A DNA stretch of 64,000 bases, taken from the NCBI RefSeq assembly GCF_020497125.1, contig NC_059075.1:46474003-46538002 (forward strand), read 5' to 3'. This DNA comes from Mauremys mutica. Lineage: Eukaryota; Chordata; Testudines; Geoemydidae. The notes below the pieces were generated by a model. It did not search any database. It saw only the letters and a program-made list of their open reading frames with translations, and was not told the DNA's origin. Below, piece after piece: positions 37,760-48,624 of this stretch; positions within the stretch are counted from its first letter, which is position 1, and each line of letters begins with the position of its first letter. The translations under genes were made by a program, and so were the position numbers.

Positions 37760-38163
37760 AAAAGGTCAAAATAGTAATTCCCTCCCCCCCAATTAAATTT
37801 TCCTAGCAGAAATTCTAAGATGTCTATTCCTTTTACAGTTCTAATCCAGCTAAAGTAAAGTAAAATACTTCTAATAGAACTTCTACTAGGCACAAAGGGA
37901 CAAAAAGATTAAAATTAAAAGACCTTCTAACTTCAAAGTGTCTGTGTGACAGAAGCTGTGTTAATTTGCGAGGGAAGGAGCAGGTTGTGCAGGTGGATGC
38001 TCAGTTACTATTAGGGACAATTTGGCATGTCTAAATGAAGATAAAAGGTGTTCCTTTAAAACTTATTCGTTAACATGCTTTAAATAACATATTTTAAAAT
38101 CATAGTGTAGACAGGGCATGTATTTTGTGATAGCGTCTAGCCATGATTGAAATTCTGTATGTC
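37760..38163. other. Nothing recognised
   Basis: AT-rich intergenic sequence. Confidence 0.4.
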
Positions 38164-38175
38164 TGTCCTAAAGTG

Positions 38176-38306
38176 TCAAGTATCAGAGGGGTAGCCGTGT
38201 TAGTCTGGTTCTGTAGAAGCAGCAAAGAATCCTGTGGCACCTTATAGACTAACAGACATTTTGCAGCATGAGCTTTCGTGGGTGAATACCCACTTCTTCA
38301 GATGCA
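38176..38306 (-). mobile_element. Short retroposon (SINE-like) with 12-bp target duplications
   Basis: The 131-bp unit begins with TATCAGAGGGGTAGCCGTGT and ends CCACTTCTTCAGATGCA. It is flanked by perfect direct repeats tgtcctaaagtg (38164-38175 and 38307-38318). A 12-bp duplication suggests target-primed reverse transcription, so a non-LTR-mobilised element. I recognise it as a common turtle repeat but cannot name it. Read on the minus strand it ends CACGGCTACCCCTCTGATAC. Orientation is inferred. Confidence 0.75.
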
Positions 38307-38592
38307 TGTCCTAAAGTGAGAATTCATCTGTGATTAAAGAGAGAGGCTGCGTGCATAACTGCAAGAGTGTAACTCTCCTCAAGTTCTAGGGAGTTCCTAG
38401 ACTATCTGTGTGTTGCAGGGAGAAGAGGAGAATTATGCAGGATTGAGTTGCTTCATTTCATCCACATCAGGTTGGTTCTTTTTCAAAACATTCCCCATAC
38501 ATAACCACACACCTTATTCATGGCCTTGTATGTGTGATGGACAGTTTGTGAGTATAGCAAATAGAGTGGTAGTGCTGTTTGATAATCCAGTA

Positions 38593-38814
38593 CAGGTCTG
38601 TCGCATCTTATGCGCATTTAATATGCGCCATTTCAGCTTTACGCGGTTGGCAAAACAAAAAACAAAAAAAAAGAAAAATAACAATTTTAATACTGTACCT
38701 GTAGTGCGGGCAATTCTGCCCGCCATTCAACGCAATGTAATTTTGACTATACACAGTTTTCGCTTTACGCACTAACCGTGGAACGGAAGCCCCGCGTAAG
38801 ATGAGACTCGCCTG
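38593..38814. mobile_element. TA-flanked MITE (mariner/pogo-like), 222 bp
   Basis: Left end CAGGTCTGTCGCATCTTATG and right end CGTAAGATGAGACTCGCCTG are imperfect inverted repeats, each bordered by TA (38591-38592; 38815-38816). GCTTTACGCG-type words recur inside. No coding capacity. Confidence 0.7.
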
Positions 38815-38984
38815 TAATCATTTTCCCTTAGAAATGCTGTTGTCTGAAAATAGAACAAGGTAAAAGTGCAATGATAGAATTATATGGGGAACAATTGTTT
38901 AAATTCTCCCTGGCTTCGGCCCATGCTATCAGTTTCTCACATTCTTGAACACTGGAATTGACTCATTTATCTAAAATCATTTTT

Positions 38985-39071
38985 TAAAAATAGGGTATTG
39001 GTACCCTGTGATATACAAGAGGCCAGACTAGATTATCTGGTGGTCCTTTCTGGCCTTAAACTCTATGAATA
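38985..39071 (+). mobile_element. CR1 3' end remnant
   Basis: AGGCCAGACTAGATTATCTG then GGTCCTTTCTGGCCTTAAAC and CTATGAAT match the CR1 tail in sense orientation. It is cut on the right by the palindromic element starting near 39072. Confidence 0.65.
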
Positions 39072-39663
39072 TATCTACCCAGCAACTAAGCACCTGCAGC
39101 TGGCCTGTGCCAGCTGACTCAGGCTCACGGGCAGGGGTGGCTCCAGGTACCAACGCAGCAAGCGTGTGCCTGGGGCGGCAAGCCGTGGGGGGCAGGCTGC
39201 CAGTCGCTGTGTGGGCGGCAGTCAGGCAGCCTTCGGCGGCATTTCTGCGGGAGGTCCGCCGGTCCTACAGTTTTAGTGGCAATTCGGTGTCAGGTACGAC
39301 AAAGGTTTGGGACCGGCAGATCACCCGCAGAACTGCCACCAAATCTGCGTGACCGATGGACCTCCCACAGAAACGCCGCCGAAGACCACCTGACTGCCAT
39401 GCTTGGGGAGGCAAAAAATATAGCGCCGCCCCTGCTCACGGGGCTTAAGCTGCGGGGCTGTTTCATTGCTGTGTAGACTTCTGGCTCAGGCTGGAGCCCA
39501 GGCTCTAGGACCCTGCGAGATGGGAGCATCCCAGAGTTTGAGCTCCAGCCCAAGCCCAGAAGTCTACATAGCAATGAAACAACCCCATAGCCTGACCCTC
39601 ACAAGCCTGAGTCAGCTAGCACAGGCCAGCTGTGGGTTTTTCTTTGCTGTGTAGAAATGCCCT
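39072..39663. mobile_element. Palindromic MITE, interrupted by a hAT element
   Basis: The left arm (39072-39131 continuing at 39435-39520) and right arm (about 39535-39663) are inverted copies. CAGCTGGCCTGTGCCAGCTG at the left matches CAGCTAGCACAGGCCAGCTG at the right; TTTCATTGCTGTGTAGACTT matches AAGTCTACATAGCAATGAAA. The outer end TTGCTGTGTAGAAATGCCC resembles the terminal motif of the 17454 and 22582 elements. The hAT element at 39132-39434 splits the left arm. Confidence 0.7.
39132..39434. mobile_element. hAT-type non-autonomous element nested in a palindrome
   Basis: Ends CAGGGGTGGC and GCCGCCCCTG are inverted repeats. Perfect 8-bp target duplications ctcacggg lie at 39124-39131 and 39435-39442. 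The interior carries its own inverted arms: CGGCGGCATTTCTGCGGGAG and CTCCCACAGAAACGCCGCCG. It is GC-rich and non-coding. Confidence 0.85.
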
Positions 39664-40239
39664 AAGAGTCTATGACATCCACAGTGAGAGGTGAATTGTA
39701 TGTAGACCTAGTGTGTGTGAATACTGTATAATGTATGTGTAGCATAACATATGACAGAGAATGGCAAAATGAAGGGTTGTACATGTATTTCTAATTAAAT
39801 TATGGAATAACATAGCTTGTCAATACAGTAAAATACAAATGATCCCCTGGTGAATGTTCTTTAGCCCGGAAAAAAATTATTATGGGGTATGTGAAGAAGA
39901 AGGGGACCAGTGCAAGCAGTGCCTTTAAATCAAGAACTTATAATAAATAGCAGAAAGGATGAGGTCTTTTGGTCAGGTGCAAGTTCAGAGGTTTCCTGTA
40001 CTGATTCATAACACTAAATCCATATTTCTCTTGAATACATGTGGTGATGGTACCATGATGAATACTTCTTACTGTTAGATTCTTTCTCCTTCTCTCTTTC
40101 CCCTCCACTCTTTATTACTGCCACTTGTGGCATCTTGTCTTAAATGGGATTGAAAACTGTCGGGGGACAGAGAACATATCTTCCTATGTGTTTTACAACA
40201 CCCAGCACTGTTCTAAGTGAGACCTGTCATCTCTACTAT
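39664..40239. other. Nothing recognised
   Basis: AT-rich intergenic DNA. Confidence 0.4.
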
Positions 40240-40510
40240 AATACAAGTAGATTATTCCATTAATTGATCTGATAGGAAATTTTTCCTGATATCTGGTTTG
40301 ACTTTTCCTTTTCTTAGCTGCCTTTCCTTCCTTTGGTCATTGTAATTAGCACTTTCCCATTGTACTTGTTACTGAATAAATATGCCTCTTTGATATTGTA
40401 TCCCCATGTTATACCTCTCTTCTAAACTGTACATATAGAATTCTTTCAATTTCTCCTCATAAATAGCCCGTCTAATCATTCATTCACTCTTTTAAACTGG
40501 TAATGGTTTG
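40240..40510 (-). mobile_element. Ancient CR1-like LINE fragment
   Basis: The plus strand includes GGAAATTTTTCCTGATATCT and AATTTCTCCTCATAAATAGC, which resemble the reverse complement of the CR1 region downstream of the RT. It is much more diverged than the copy at 36818-37759. Confidence 0.5.
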
Positions 40511-40853
40511 CTACCAGTATTTAAACAAAGGATTGTCATACATATGTCCAATTTAGGTATAGATGCTACAGACAGCAGGGGTGAGGACTGGGCAATCTAA
40601 TAATGTGTTTTCCTATTTAAACAACAAAAGCTTCTCCATCAATAAGCAAGAATGGAGCTAACACCAGTTGGCAAACAAATGTATTAAGTGCACTTGCTGG
40701 AAATCTATCATTTTTTCTCCGAAAACTATACCTGATTCTATTGATAATGTAACTCAAAGTTCAACTGGTATTACTTGCAGTGGAAGCAGGAGTTGAAAAT
40801 CTTGCAAAGGGATAGGTCTGGAGTTATCCTCCCAACGGAAATATTTAGAGTAT
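40511..40853. other. Nothing recognised
   Basis: No identifiable feature. Confidence 0.35.
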
Positions 40854-42134
40854 TACTCCTAAGGGCATTCTGTGCCAAAAAAATAAAAATTCTGGCCACA
40901 ATATTTTAAAATTCTGCAAATTTTATTTGTTAATAAATAAATGCAGAGGCTCCAGCATGGCCGTGGGGAGCACAGGCCACTGGCTGCATGAAGGTGGGAG
41001 ATCACCCTGCAGCTCCCACCCCCATGACACAGACTCAGTGGTGTGGCTGCACCCAACCCTGACACAGCAGAAGGCCTGGTCCCTTGCCCTTCTGTGCCAG
41101 GTACACCAGGTGTGGGGCAGGTGGGCTAACCAGGCAGGATCCAAGTGTGGAGAGGCTCAGTGTGGGGGGATACAGGTGTGGGGTGAGAGGATTTTGTGGG
41201 GGACAATATGGGTGCAGGCAGCTCAGTGTGGGGGTCTAGGTGTGGAGGGATCTGGATGCACACAGGTTCATTGGGGGGGTTCCAGGTGCAGGGGCAATAG
41301 GACTCTGCAGGAGCTTCCAGATGAAGGTGGTTAGGGCTCAGCGGATAAGTCTGGGTATGGGGGTCTCAGTGGAGGGGTCTGGGTGCTGGGGAAGTGGGGC
41401 TTGGTGAGATGGGTGTCTGGGTTCAGCTAGTTGGGGTCAGTGGCATGGGTGTGGGGGCACAGGAGGTGCAGGGGCACAAAGGTGGGGGTTTGAGTGCAGG
41501 GAGCTCAATGGGGGATGGTCTGGGTGCAGGGGTGGGGTACAGAGGCAGGGGGTCTGAATGAAGGAGGCTCCAGATGCAGGAGTTGAGGTTCAGTGTGGTG
41601 GCTTTCAGGTATGGAGGGAATGAGAAGGTTCTGGATGTACCAGGTGAGGCTTGGCAGGGGTGTCTGGGTATGAGAGGTCCAGATGCCCTGAGGTTGGGTG
41701 GATGGGGGAGCAGCTCCCCGTACAGTGACCCCCTCCTCCCACAGCTGAGGAGCAATGGGGGCAGGAAACTGGGGAAGATATTGAGCCTCCTGCAGCTGGG
41801 GGAGGTTTCTGGAGGTGGTTCTGACACAGCCCCAGCAACTCCTAGCAGAGGAAGAGAAAGTCCTGTCCTCTCCTGCCTTCAGCCCAGCCGAGACTAGCAG
41901 CTGATCCCATTTCAGGGTAGGAGCCACTGACTGGGGTGTCCCCAGCCCCATGGTGATTTACCTCTCTGTTGGCTGCTCCGGGTTCCTGAAATGATGTACA
42001 TGTACTGCTAGGGAGTTGTGCATGACTGCTCTTACAGCTTCCCTTTGCTTCCCTGTCAGAACGTCATTTTTCTGCGATGAAGCAAAGACATCTGCAGGGG
42101 ACATGCACAGTGGTGCAAAATTCCCCCAGGAGTA
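40854..42134. mobile_element. TIR element with GC-rich, minisatellite-like core, 1.3 kb
   Basis: Left end TACTCCTAAGGGCATTCTGT and right end, read inverted, TACTCCTGGGGGAATTTTGC match over more than 20 bp. A 6-bp direct repeat gagtat flanks it (40848-40853 and 42135-42140). The middle (about 41130-41640) is a run of irregular units built from words such as GTGTGGGG, GGGGTCTGGGTGCAGG and GGTTCAGTG. Superfamily unresolved; no transposase visible. Confidence 0.65.
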
Positions 42135-42140
42135 GAGTAT

Positions 42141-42540
42141 GCTCAGTGTAATCTGGGCCATTCCAAAGGCAAAAAATTACTCTTCAAAGGTATTTTTATG
42201 AGCCCTAGCAATAAGTCACCTCTGGCAGGAGTGATTTTGCAGTATTTTGAGAGGAAGTGATTTTGCTAGAGACAAGGAATTCATCTCAATCTTTCTGTTA
42301 ATCTGGGGGCAGAATTTTAAGAAAGGGCTCCCAGGGAGTTTATGAATGTGTATTGTGTTGTGGGACCCAAAGCCCAACACATTTGCTCTACCTTTGGTCT
42401 CATTATAACAGTGTAGGGAGGAATTGTCACTTCTAGTGGTCTTATAAGAGCATTCTACAAATATATGGGTGAAATTTGTTTCTGGCTGTTGCAACTATAT
42501 TATGCATCATGCCTATGCTTAATTCAATATCTCCTATTAT
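42141..42540. other. Nothing recognised
   Basis: No identifiable feature. Confidence 0.35.
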
Positions 42541-42544
42541 CTCC

Positions 42545-42900
42545 CACCCTGTCCCCTTTTTGCATTGCTGGTTTCTAGGCAGCTGTTTCCAATTTTATAT
42601 ATTTGCAGTGTATTATTTCACCGCCCATCTCTAAGTAAATTACTTTGAATTTATCCACATTGATTCTTGTTACATTGAGTTCTGTTGAATTTCTAAGCTC
42701 TTTAAATTGTTCTACAGTTTTATTTTATTATCTGCTTATAACTCTTCCTAATTTTGTGCCATCAGCAAATCTCAGATAATTTATTAAAATATTTCATAGT
42801 ATTAGCTACAATTAAGAACCCTATAGAAACTTATTTGATACTTCATCCAAGTTTGATGTGCCATTTATGGCTATTGACTATTTTCATCTGTTATTCAGTT
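42545..42900 (-). mobile_element. Ancient CR1-like LINE fragment
   Basis: The phrase CTAATTTTGTGCCATCAGCA then AATCTCAGATAATTTATTA is typical of reverse-complemented CR1 ORF2. It and 40240-40510 may belong to one old insertion split by the 40854-42134 element; the order and strand fit. Confidence 0.45.
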
Positions 42901-42974
42901 TTATATTCATGCTATCACTTTATCTAGACATCTTTCCAGTTTTTCAGATTGCAAATGTAAGCTGCTCAAGTTGG

Positions 42975-43050
42975 GGACAATCCTCTTTTGAATGTCTGCA
43001 AAGTGTTTAGCATATAGTGGGTGCTACCAACAATAAATGATGATCAGATC
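42975..43050 (+). mobile_element. MIR/L2-type 3' tail
   Basis: GCAAAGTGTTTAGCATATAG then TGGGTGCTACCAACAATAAA and TGATGAT match the 3' tail shared by MIR and L2. Confidence 0.55.
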
Positions 43051-44020
43051 TCATGCAAGAACTTTTCAAAGGCAGAACTGAAATCCAGGATCCCAGTGAA
43101 GTAAATGGGAGTTTGCCTGCATAATGATCTCAAGATTTGGCCCACGATATAGTATATGTATTATGTTCCCTTTATCTACTTTTAATTTATTTTATTTAAA
43201 AAAAATTAAAAAACAGATTTGCCTGGTATGACCTATATTTATAAACCTATCATGGTGCTATTAACACATGCCACTGTCCATCAAGTTATGATTGTCTAAG
43301 CATTTAGAGATCTGTTCACTTACTGCCAACTTGGATAATAATTCTTCTTATCAAAAATTCCTGCTATGGTTTCAAATTGATAAATTATTCTTCATTTCTC
43401 TAAAATTCTGTGGACTACTGATTCAGAATGGCTTGTATGTACCAACTCGCAGGTGTTGCATTTCTGTGACAGGCAAGCAATGATCTCTTTGTGTTGTCTG
43501 TAGACTCTGTGGGGATTTTTTAGGATGATATTTGCTTTAGTACTGGAAGTCAGTTTGAATGGCATCCAGTGATCCAGAATCAGGAATGATTATTACAGGG
43601 GAGAGATTACAGGTAGGAAGGGCATACATGGTAGTTTCCTCTCCCGATGCGAACAAAAATAACCATCAGAATCTGCACAGAAGACTTTTGTTTGAGTTTT
43701 GATGCCTCTGTAAATTCTACAGCTAGCAGAAAATAAGGGAAAATGAAAGAAACACGATAAATATGTGTAAACCCAAGATATGTATTGAATATAGTGGAAG
43801 AAGATTTCAGCTGCTTTTGGACCTGCTTTTGGACCTGTAAAATTGTCTCCATTGTTATTGCTGATATAGCAGAGATGCCTTTTCCTTGAGGATTAACCAA
43901 CCCCAGAGTCAGTGCAAAGCCGAAAAGGAGTACATCTTGTGAGTTTGGCAGGAGGTGTATCCTCACTATAAGGGTAATAGTGGGAGTTAAAATAAGAGGG
44001 AGTATAGCACCTCCACCCAT
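43051..44020. other. No gene recognised
   Basis: Includes a tandem 12-bp duplication (GCTTTTGGACCT twice, about 43815-43840). A 174-codon minus-strand open frame at 43607-44131 starts inside the neighbouring repeat and has no recognisable domain. Confidence 0.4.
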
Positions 44021-44024
44021 GCTA

Positions 44025-44345
44025 CAGACAAGCTTTTGAGCTACACAAAGCTCTTCTTCAGGTTTGCGAAAGTTACTCCAAGCGTCACAGCAAAATGCAA
44101 GACGGAACATATTGTTTAGCATAAGTAGCACATACTGTAAGGGACATTGAAGGTGGTCCCTTAAAATATGTGCTAATTGCTTATGCTAAACAATCTGTTC
44201 CACCTTGCATTTGGCTGTGACGCTCAGGGTACCTTTCCCAGGCTGAAGAAGAGCTCTGTGTGGCTCAAAAGCTTGTCTCTCTCACCAACAGAAGTTGGTC
44301 CAATAAAATATATTACCTCATCCCCCTAGTCTCTTTAATATCCCG
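44025..44345. repeat. Inverted pair of a dispersed repeat (foldback)
   Basis: Arms of about 115-125 nt (44025-44142 and 44158-44285) are inverted copies. AAAGCTCTTCTTCAGG at the left pairs with GCTGAAGAAGAGCTCTGTG at the right; CAGCAAAATGCAAGACGGAA pairs with TTCCACCTTGCATTTGGCTG. They are separated by a short centre (CTGTAAGGGACATTG). The right arm continues to GGCACTGACACAGCTACAAC near 44345. It is the same family as 32092-32352. Confidence 0.75.
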
Positions 44346-44864
44346 GCACTGACACAGCTACAACTATACTGCATACAAAGTCTAAACATTTGATATTTAT
44401 AATACTATGGATTGGAAACAAGCCATGTGGCACTACCCAGCTCTGCATACGCTCCGTCACTCTGACATCTGCTGTGTGCCTGTTTGAGGACAGCAACTCC
44501 TTTCAGATACACTTCTGTTCCATTTGCTTTGTCCTGCAACCGCAAGATAATGCAAAACCTCCTCACCAGCTGATGTTGAAACCCATGACAACAGCCACCA
44601 ATATTGGTGAGCTTTCCTTCCTAGACAGATGTACTTTAACCACTGGTTATTATTTTATAGATACAACATGCCTATTGGGCTCCCTAAGCACATGTACGGG
44701 ATTCAAAACAAGTTGACTCAATGATAATTCAGCCAGCTGTTTTCATGACCACCCAAAGAAAACAAGAACTTTCAATTCCTCCAGCTAATTTCCAAACTCA
44801 AACAGATATGCCTTGCAGTTTTCTCTGAAGGTCAACAAACTAAGTTAGACCACTGAGGGGAGTG
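44346..44864. other. Nothing recognised
   Basis: No identifiable gene or repeat. Confidence 0.35.
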
Positions 44865-44872
44865 AGTTTCAG

Positions 44873-45713
44873 CAGGGCTGGATTAAGGCAGGGGCTTTAG
44901 GAGCTGCAGCCCAGGGCCCCGGCTAAAGGGGGGGCCTGCAAAAATAAATCACAGGCAGCGATCTCCAACTCTGGGCCACTAAAAGTCCAGTGGCGCAGCA
45001 GAGCTCAGGGCAGCTGCCTGCATGCCATGGCCCCATCCTGCTCCCGGAAGTGACTGGCTGCTGGCACATCTCTGTGGCCCCTGGCAAGGGGGGAGGTGGC
45101 TCTGTGCGCTGCTCCCACCCCCAGCACCATCCCCAGCAGCACTTGCAGGTGCGGGCAGCGCATGGAGACATGCTGTCCCCTCCCCCCATGGGCTGCAGAG
45201 ACGTGCCAGCAACCAACCACTTCCGGGAGGCGTGTGGGGCCATGGCAGGCAGGCAGCCTGCCTGATCCCTGTTGCACTGCCAGCCGGGAGCCACCCGCGA
45301 TAAGCGCCTCCTGACCGGAGCCTGCACCTTGCACCTCCTCCTGCACCCCAACCCCCGCCCCAGGTCAGAATCCCCTCCTGCACCCAAACTCCCTCCCAGA
45401 CCACACACCCCCTCCTGAACCCCAACCCCCTGCCCCAAGTCAGAATCCTCTCCTGCACCAAATTCCCTCCCAGACCATTCACTCCCTCCCACACCCTGCA
45501 CTCCCTCCTGCTCCCCAATTCCCTACCCCAGATCAGAATCCCCTTCTGCACCAAACTCCCTCCCAGAGCCCTCACCCTCTCCTGCACTCCAACACTCTGC
45601 CCCAGCCTGGAGCTCCCTCCTGCACCCAAACTCCCTCCCAGGAAAAAGACTTGTATACAGAGCCCCACAAAATCTAATAGCCCTGGGCCCACAGGAGAAT
45701 TAATCCAGCCCTG
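44873..45713. mobile_element. hAT-type non-autonomous element, 841 bp
   Basis: Perfect 14-bp inverted ends CAGGGCTGGATTAA (44873-44886) and TTAATCCAGCCCTG (45700-45713). Perfect 8-bp target duplications agtttcag (44865-44872 and 45714-45721). The interior is GC-rich; its right half (about 45330-45640) repeats C-rich units of the form CTCCTGCACCCAAACTCCCTC with CCCCAGGTCAGAATCCCCTC. Long open frames across it have no protein signature. Confidence 0.9.
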
Positions 45714-45721
45714 AGTTTCAG

Positions 45722-46190
45722 AGTTAAATGTTGTACTACTGGTACCATTTGACTGCAAGTTCCTGAGGACAGGAATGTGTTGTTCCAGCCCTTATGCTTA
45801 ACTTTGGGATTTGTTAACTTAAGCATCTCAGCTGTCAGGACAGAGCACTCAGAGAGAGGCAGTTCCAAAGGGTCTGGAATTAAGCCATATAGGGCTTTAT
45901 AGATCAACACCAATATCTTGAATTGTACCTGGAAATGAATTGGAAGCCAGTGCAGGCTTTGGAGGACACGTATAATATGCTTTCTGAATGAAACCACCAC
46001 TAAGTGGCCAGCTGCATTTGATGTTTCTGAATGGTCCTCAGGGATAAAAATGAAGGAGAATGCATTACAGTAATCCAGGCTGGAGATGACAAAGGTTTGA
46101 ATAACTGTGGTGAGGTCTGGATCTAAGAGGAAAGATTGAAAACTCCTTGCTAGACTTAGATGGGGGAGAGGTGAGCTCCTGTGGCTACTT
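45722..46190 (-). mobile_element. L2-like LINE, C-terminal fragment
   Basis: Minus-strand translation from about 45960 reads LHWLPIHFQVQFKILVLIYK then ALYGLIPDPL, the conserved C-terminal motif of L2-clade reverse-transcriptase ORFs. It is followed within 70 codons by the hAT element, so the LINE is cut or ends there. Flanking sequence to about 46190 (with TTACAGTAATCCAGGC) may be part of it. Confidence 0.6.
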
Positions 46191-46930
46191 CATCAAAGAA
46201 AAAGTACCTATGGACTAAAAAAGGTCATCACTAAAAATAAAATAGAAGACGAATATAGGCAAAGAACGAAAGAACAATTTCCCTTCTTCACCTCATTTTC
46301 CTCCCCATCGTAGTATGGTGTTATTGTGAATTCTTACCCCACAAGCTTTTTTATATGTTAAAATTCAGAATAAACTTGACTTTTCTATCTTCTCTCACCA
46401 TCTGTCAATCTGTTTTATAATTAAAGGAACAGTAAATGGAGGCAAGAGGGAAGCAGCCTTGTGTGATTCATGCCTCTATAACAACATAGTTAGATCAAAG
46501 ATACAGCCCCTAGGCCTGAGCACTTTATGCAAACAAAATACAGTTTGTTTTGGTGGCAGCATAAAATATTTACTCTTCCTTCTTGAAGTAGGCTGCCAGT
46601 TATCTTGCTGCACATGGGGACGGGTTGGTGACAGAGGTTGAAGGAAATATCTGCAGTATGAGACTTTGAATTGTCCAGTATAACTGATCTTTCTGGTAAA
46701 TTAATTGTGTTTTGTTTTAATTGAGGACACTTTATTTCAGGGGGGAAATTATGCTAACAGCTGCTTTGTTTTCCTTATTGCTTAAATACAAATGTTTAAA
46801 AAAAAAAAAGCTTGCTTAGTACAGGACATGAAACACTTTGTTCTGTGAAGATATTCAGGCTACGGGACAAAGGGATTTTAAAATACTTTTAAAACATTTT
46901 TCATGGTTTTCCAATGTTTTTGGTTTTGCC
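46191..46930. other. Nothing recognised
   Basis: No identifiable feature except an A-rich run at about 46799-46809. Confidence 0.35.
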
Positions 46931-46934
46931 TCTA

Positions 46935-47210
46935 AAGTAAAGTTAATGGCCATTGAAGGCCTCAATCAAGATCAGGGCCCCGTTGAGCTAGGTGCTGGTA
47001 TACAGATAAGAGAATTCTCTGCCCTGAAGAGTTTCCAGTCTAAAAACATAACAGAAAAGACAAAAAGACAAAACAGATAAAAGGTGGAAGAAAAGAACTC
47101 TCCATTGTATAGATGGGGCACAGAGAGATTAAATGACTTGCTGGTGGTCAGTGCTGAGAACTAAACTGGATCTCCTGAGTGCCAGTCCAGGGCATAACCA
47201 GAGATCATCT
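46935..47210 (-). mobile_element. MIR-like composite repeat
   Basis: TAGATGGGGCACAGAGAGAT then TAAATGACTTGCTGGTGGTC matches the reverse complement of the MIR core. The preceding part (46975-47050) is related to the repeat at 10618-10760. Confidence 0.6.
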
Positions 47211-48014
47211 TTCCTCTCCGTAGATAAGTTTTATTTAAAAATAAATTCCTAACCAATCAATATTTCTGAAAGACAAATGTCCTAAAAGAGAAACAAATTC
47301 TAAATAAAATAATTATAAAGCATAACTAACAAGAAATATGTGAAACAACTTACACAATATGTGTTCCCAACAGCAGTTCCCAACAGTTCCAGGCCTTACT
47401 GTTTTCTGTCCTCAACCTCAGTTCCCTTCCCACCTTCATATACTGTCACTTTGTGTGGTTTTGGAGTAAAATTTTCAAAAACATTTAAGTGATTTAGGAG
47501 TCTAAATCCCATTCTCAAAGGTGATTTATGGCTAGATCCACAAAGGGATTTAGGCATCTCACTGCCACTTTAGGGTCCAGATCCACAAAGGTATTTAGGC
47601 TCTTAACTTTCATTGATTTCAGTGGAAGTTAGGAACCAAAATACCTTTGTGGTTCTGGGAGTAGGAGCCTAAATACAATATTTAGGCGCCACTGAAATCC
47701 TCAAAACCCCCCACTCAGCTGTTGCCTAACCCTGGAGGCACCTATGTTTCTGCCAGTAAAGTCCCCTAGGCAGCTAAATTTCCACCAGTGGGCAAGCTCA
47801 ACACTTCCTAAATCCTGATGCCACCGAGCTGCTCTGCTTCTAGTGCAGTTACCCTGAAGCCCCAGTGGGATTCTAATGCTAAATGTTCCTCCAACTATCT
47901 CACCTTTGGGGCCCAGTCCAGTAGGGATTCACACAGTGAGGAAGAGATGGTGCTCTTATGCCCAAGGCATTCCTTGGGATGTAGGAGATGCAACTTCAAG
48001 TTCCCAGTATGCCT

Positions 48015-48612
48015 CAGGCCCTACTAAATTCACAGTCCATTTTGGTCAATTTCACAGTCATAGGATTTTTAAAATAGTAAATTTCATGATTTCAGCTATT
48101 TAAATCTGAAATTTCACAATGTTGTCGTTGTAGGGATCCTGACCCAAAAAGGAGTTGTGGTGGGGGAGGGGTTCAAGGTTACTGTAGTGGGGCGTTCAGT
48201 ACTGCTGCTACCCTTACTTCTGTGCTGCTGCTGGCAGCAGCGCTGCCTTCAGAGCTGGGCAGTTGAAGAGCGCTGGCTGCTGGCCCAGAGCCCAGCTCTG
48301 AAGGCAGAGCCACCACCAGCAGGTATGCAGAAGTAAGGATGGCCTGGTGTGGTATTTCCATCCTTACTTCTGCACTGCTGCCTGCAGAGCTGGGCCCTCA
48401 GTCAGCAGCTGCCATTCTCTGGCGGCCCAGCTCTGAAGGTAGTACAGAAGTAAGGGTGGCAATACTACAACCCCCTCTGCAACTACCTTTGGGGTCAGGA
48501 CCCCGAATTTGAGAAAAGCTGGTCTCCCCCGTGAAATCTGTATTGTATAGGGTAAAAGCACACAAAAAAACAGATTTCACAGTCCATTACATGTTTTTCA
48601 TGGCCCTAGTCA
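48015..48612. mobile_element. Non-autonomous element, same family as 60571-61454
   Basis: CCCTACTAAATTCACAGTCC, TAAATCTGAAATTTCACA, and CTTACTTCTGTGCTGCTGCT followed by GCTGCCTTCAGAGCTG occur in the same order as in the 60571-61454 copy. Its right end is altered (TTTTTCATGGCCCTAG), so no target duplication could be read. An inverted pair CCAGCTCTGAAGG/CCTTCAGAGCTGG lies inside. Confidence 0.6.
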
Positions 48613-48624
48613 CTGATCTATGGG

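Noticed and set aside
43607..44131. 174-codon minus-strand open frame
   Set aside because: Starts inside a dispersed foldback repeat, has no domain I recognise and contains a short internal tandem duplication; length is compatible with chance in 64 kb. A codon-conservation test would decide.
44923..45758. 259- and 192-codon minus-strand frames
   Set aside because: They lie in the GC-rich interior of a hAT element and translate its tandem units; no gene features.
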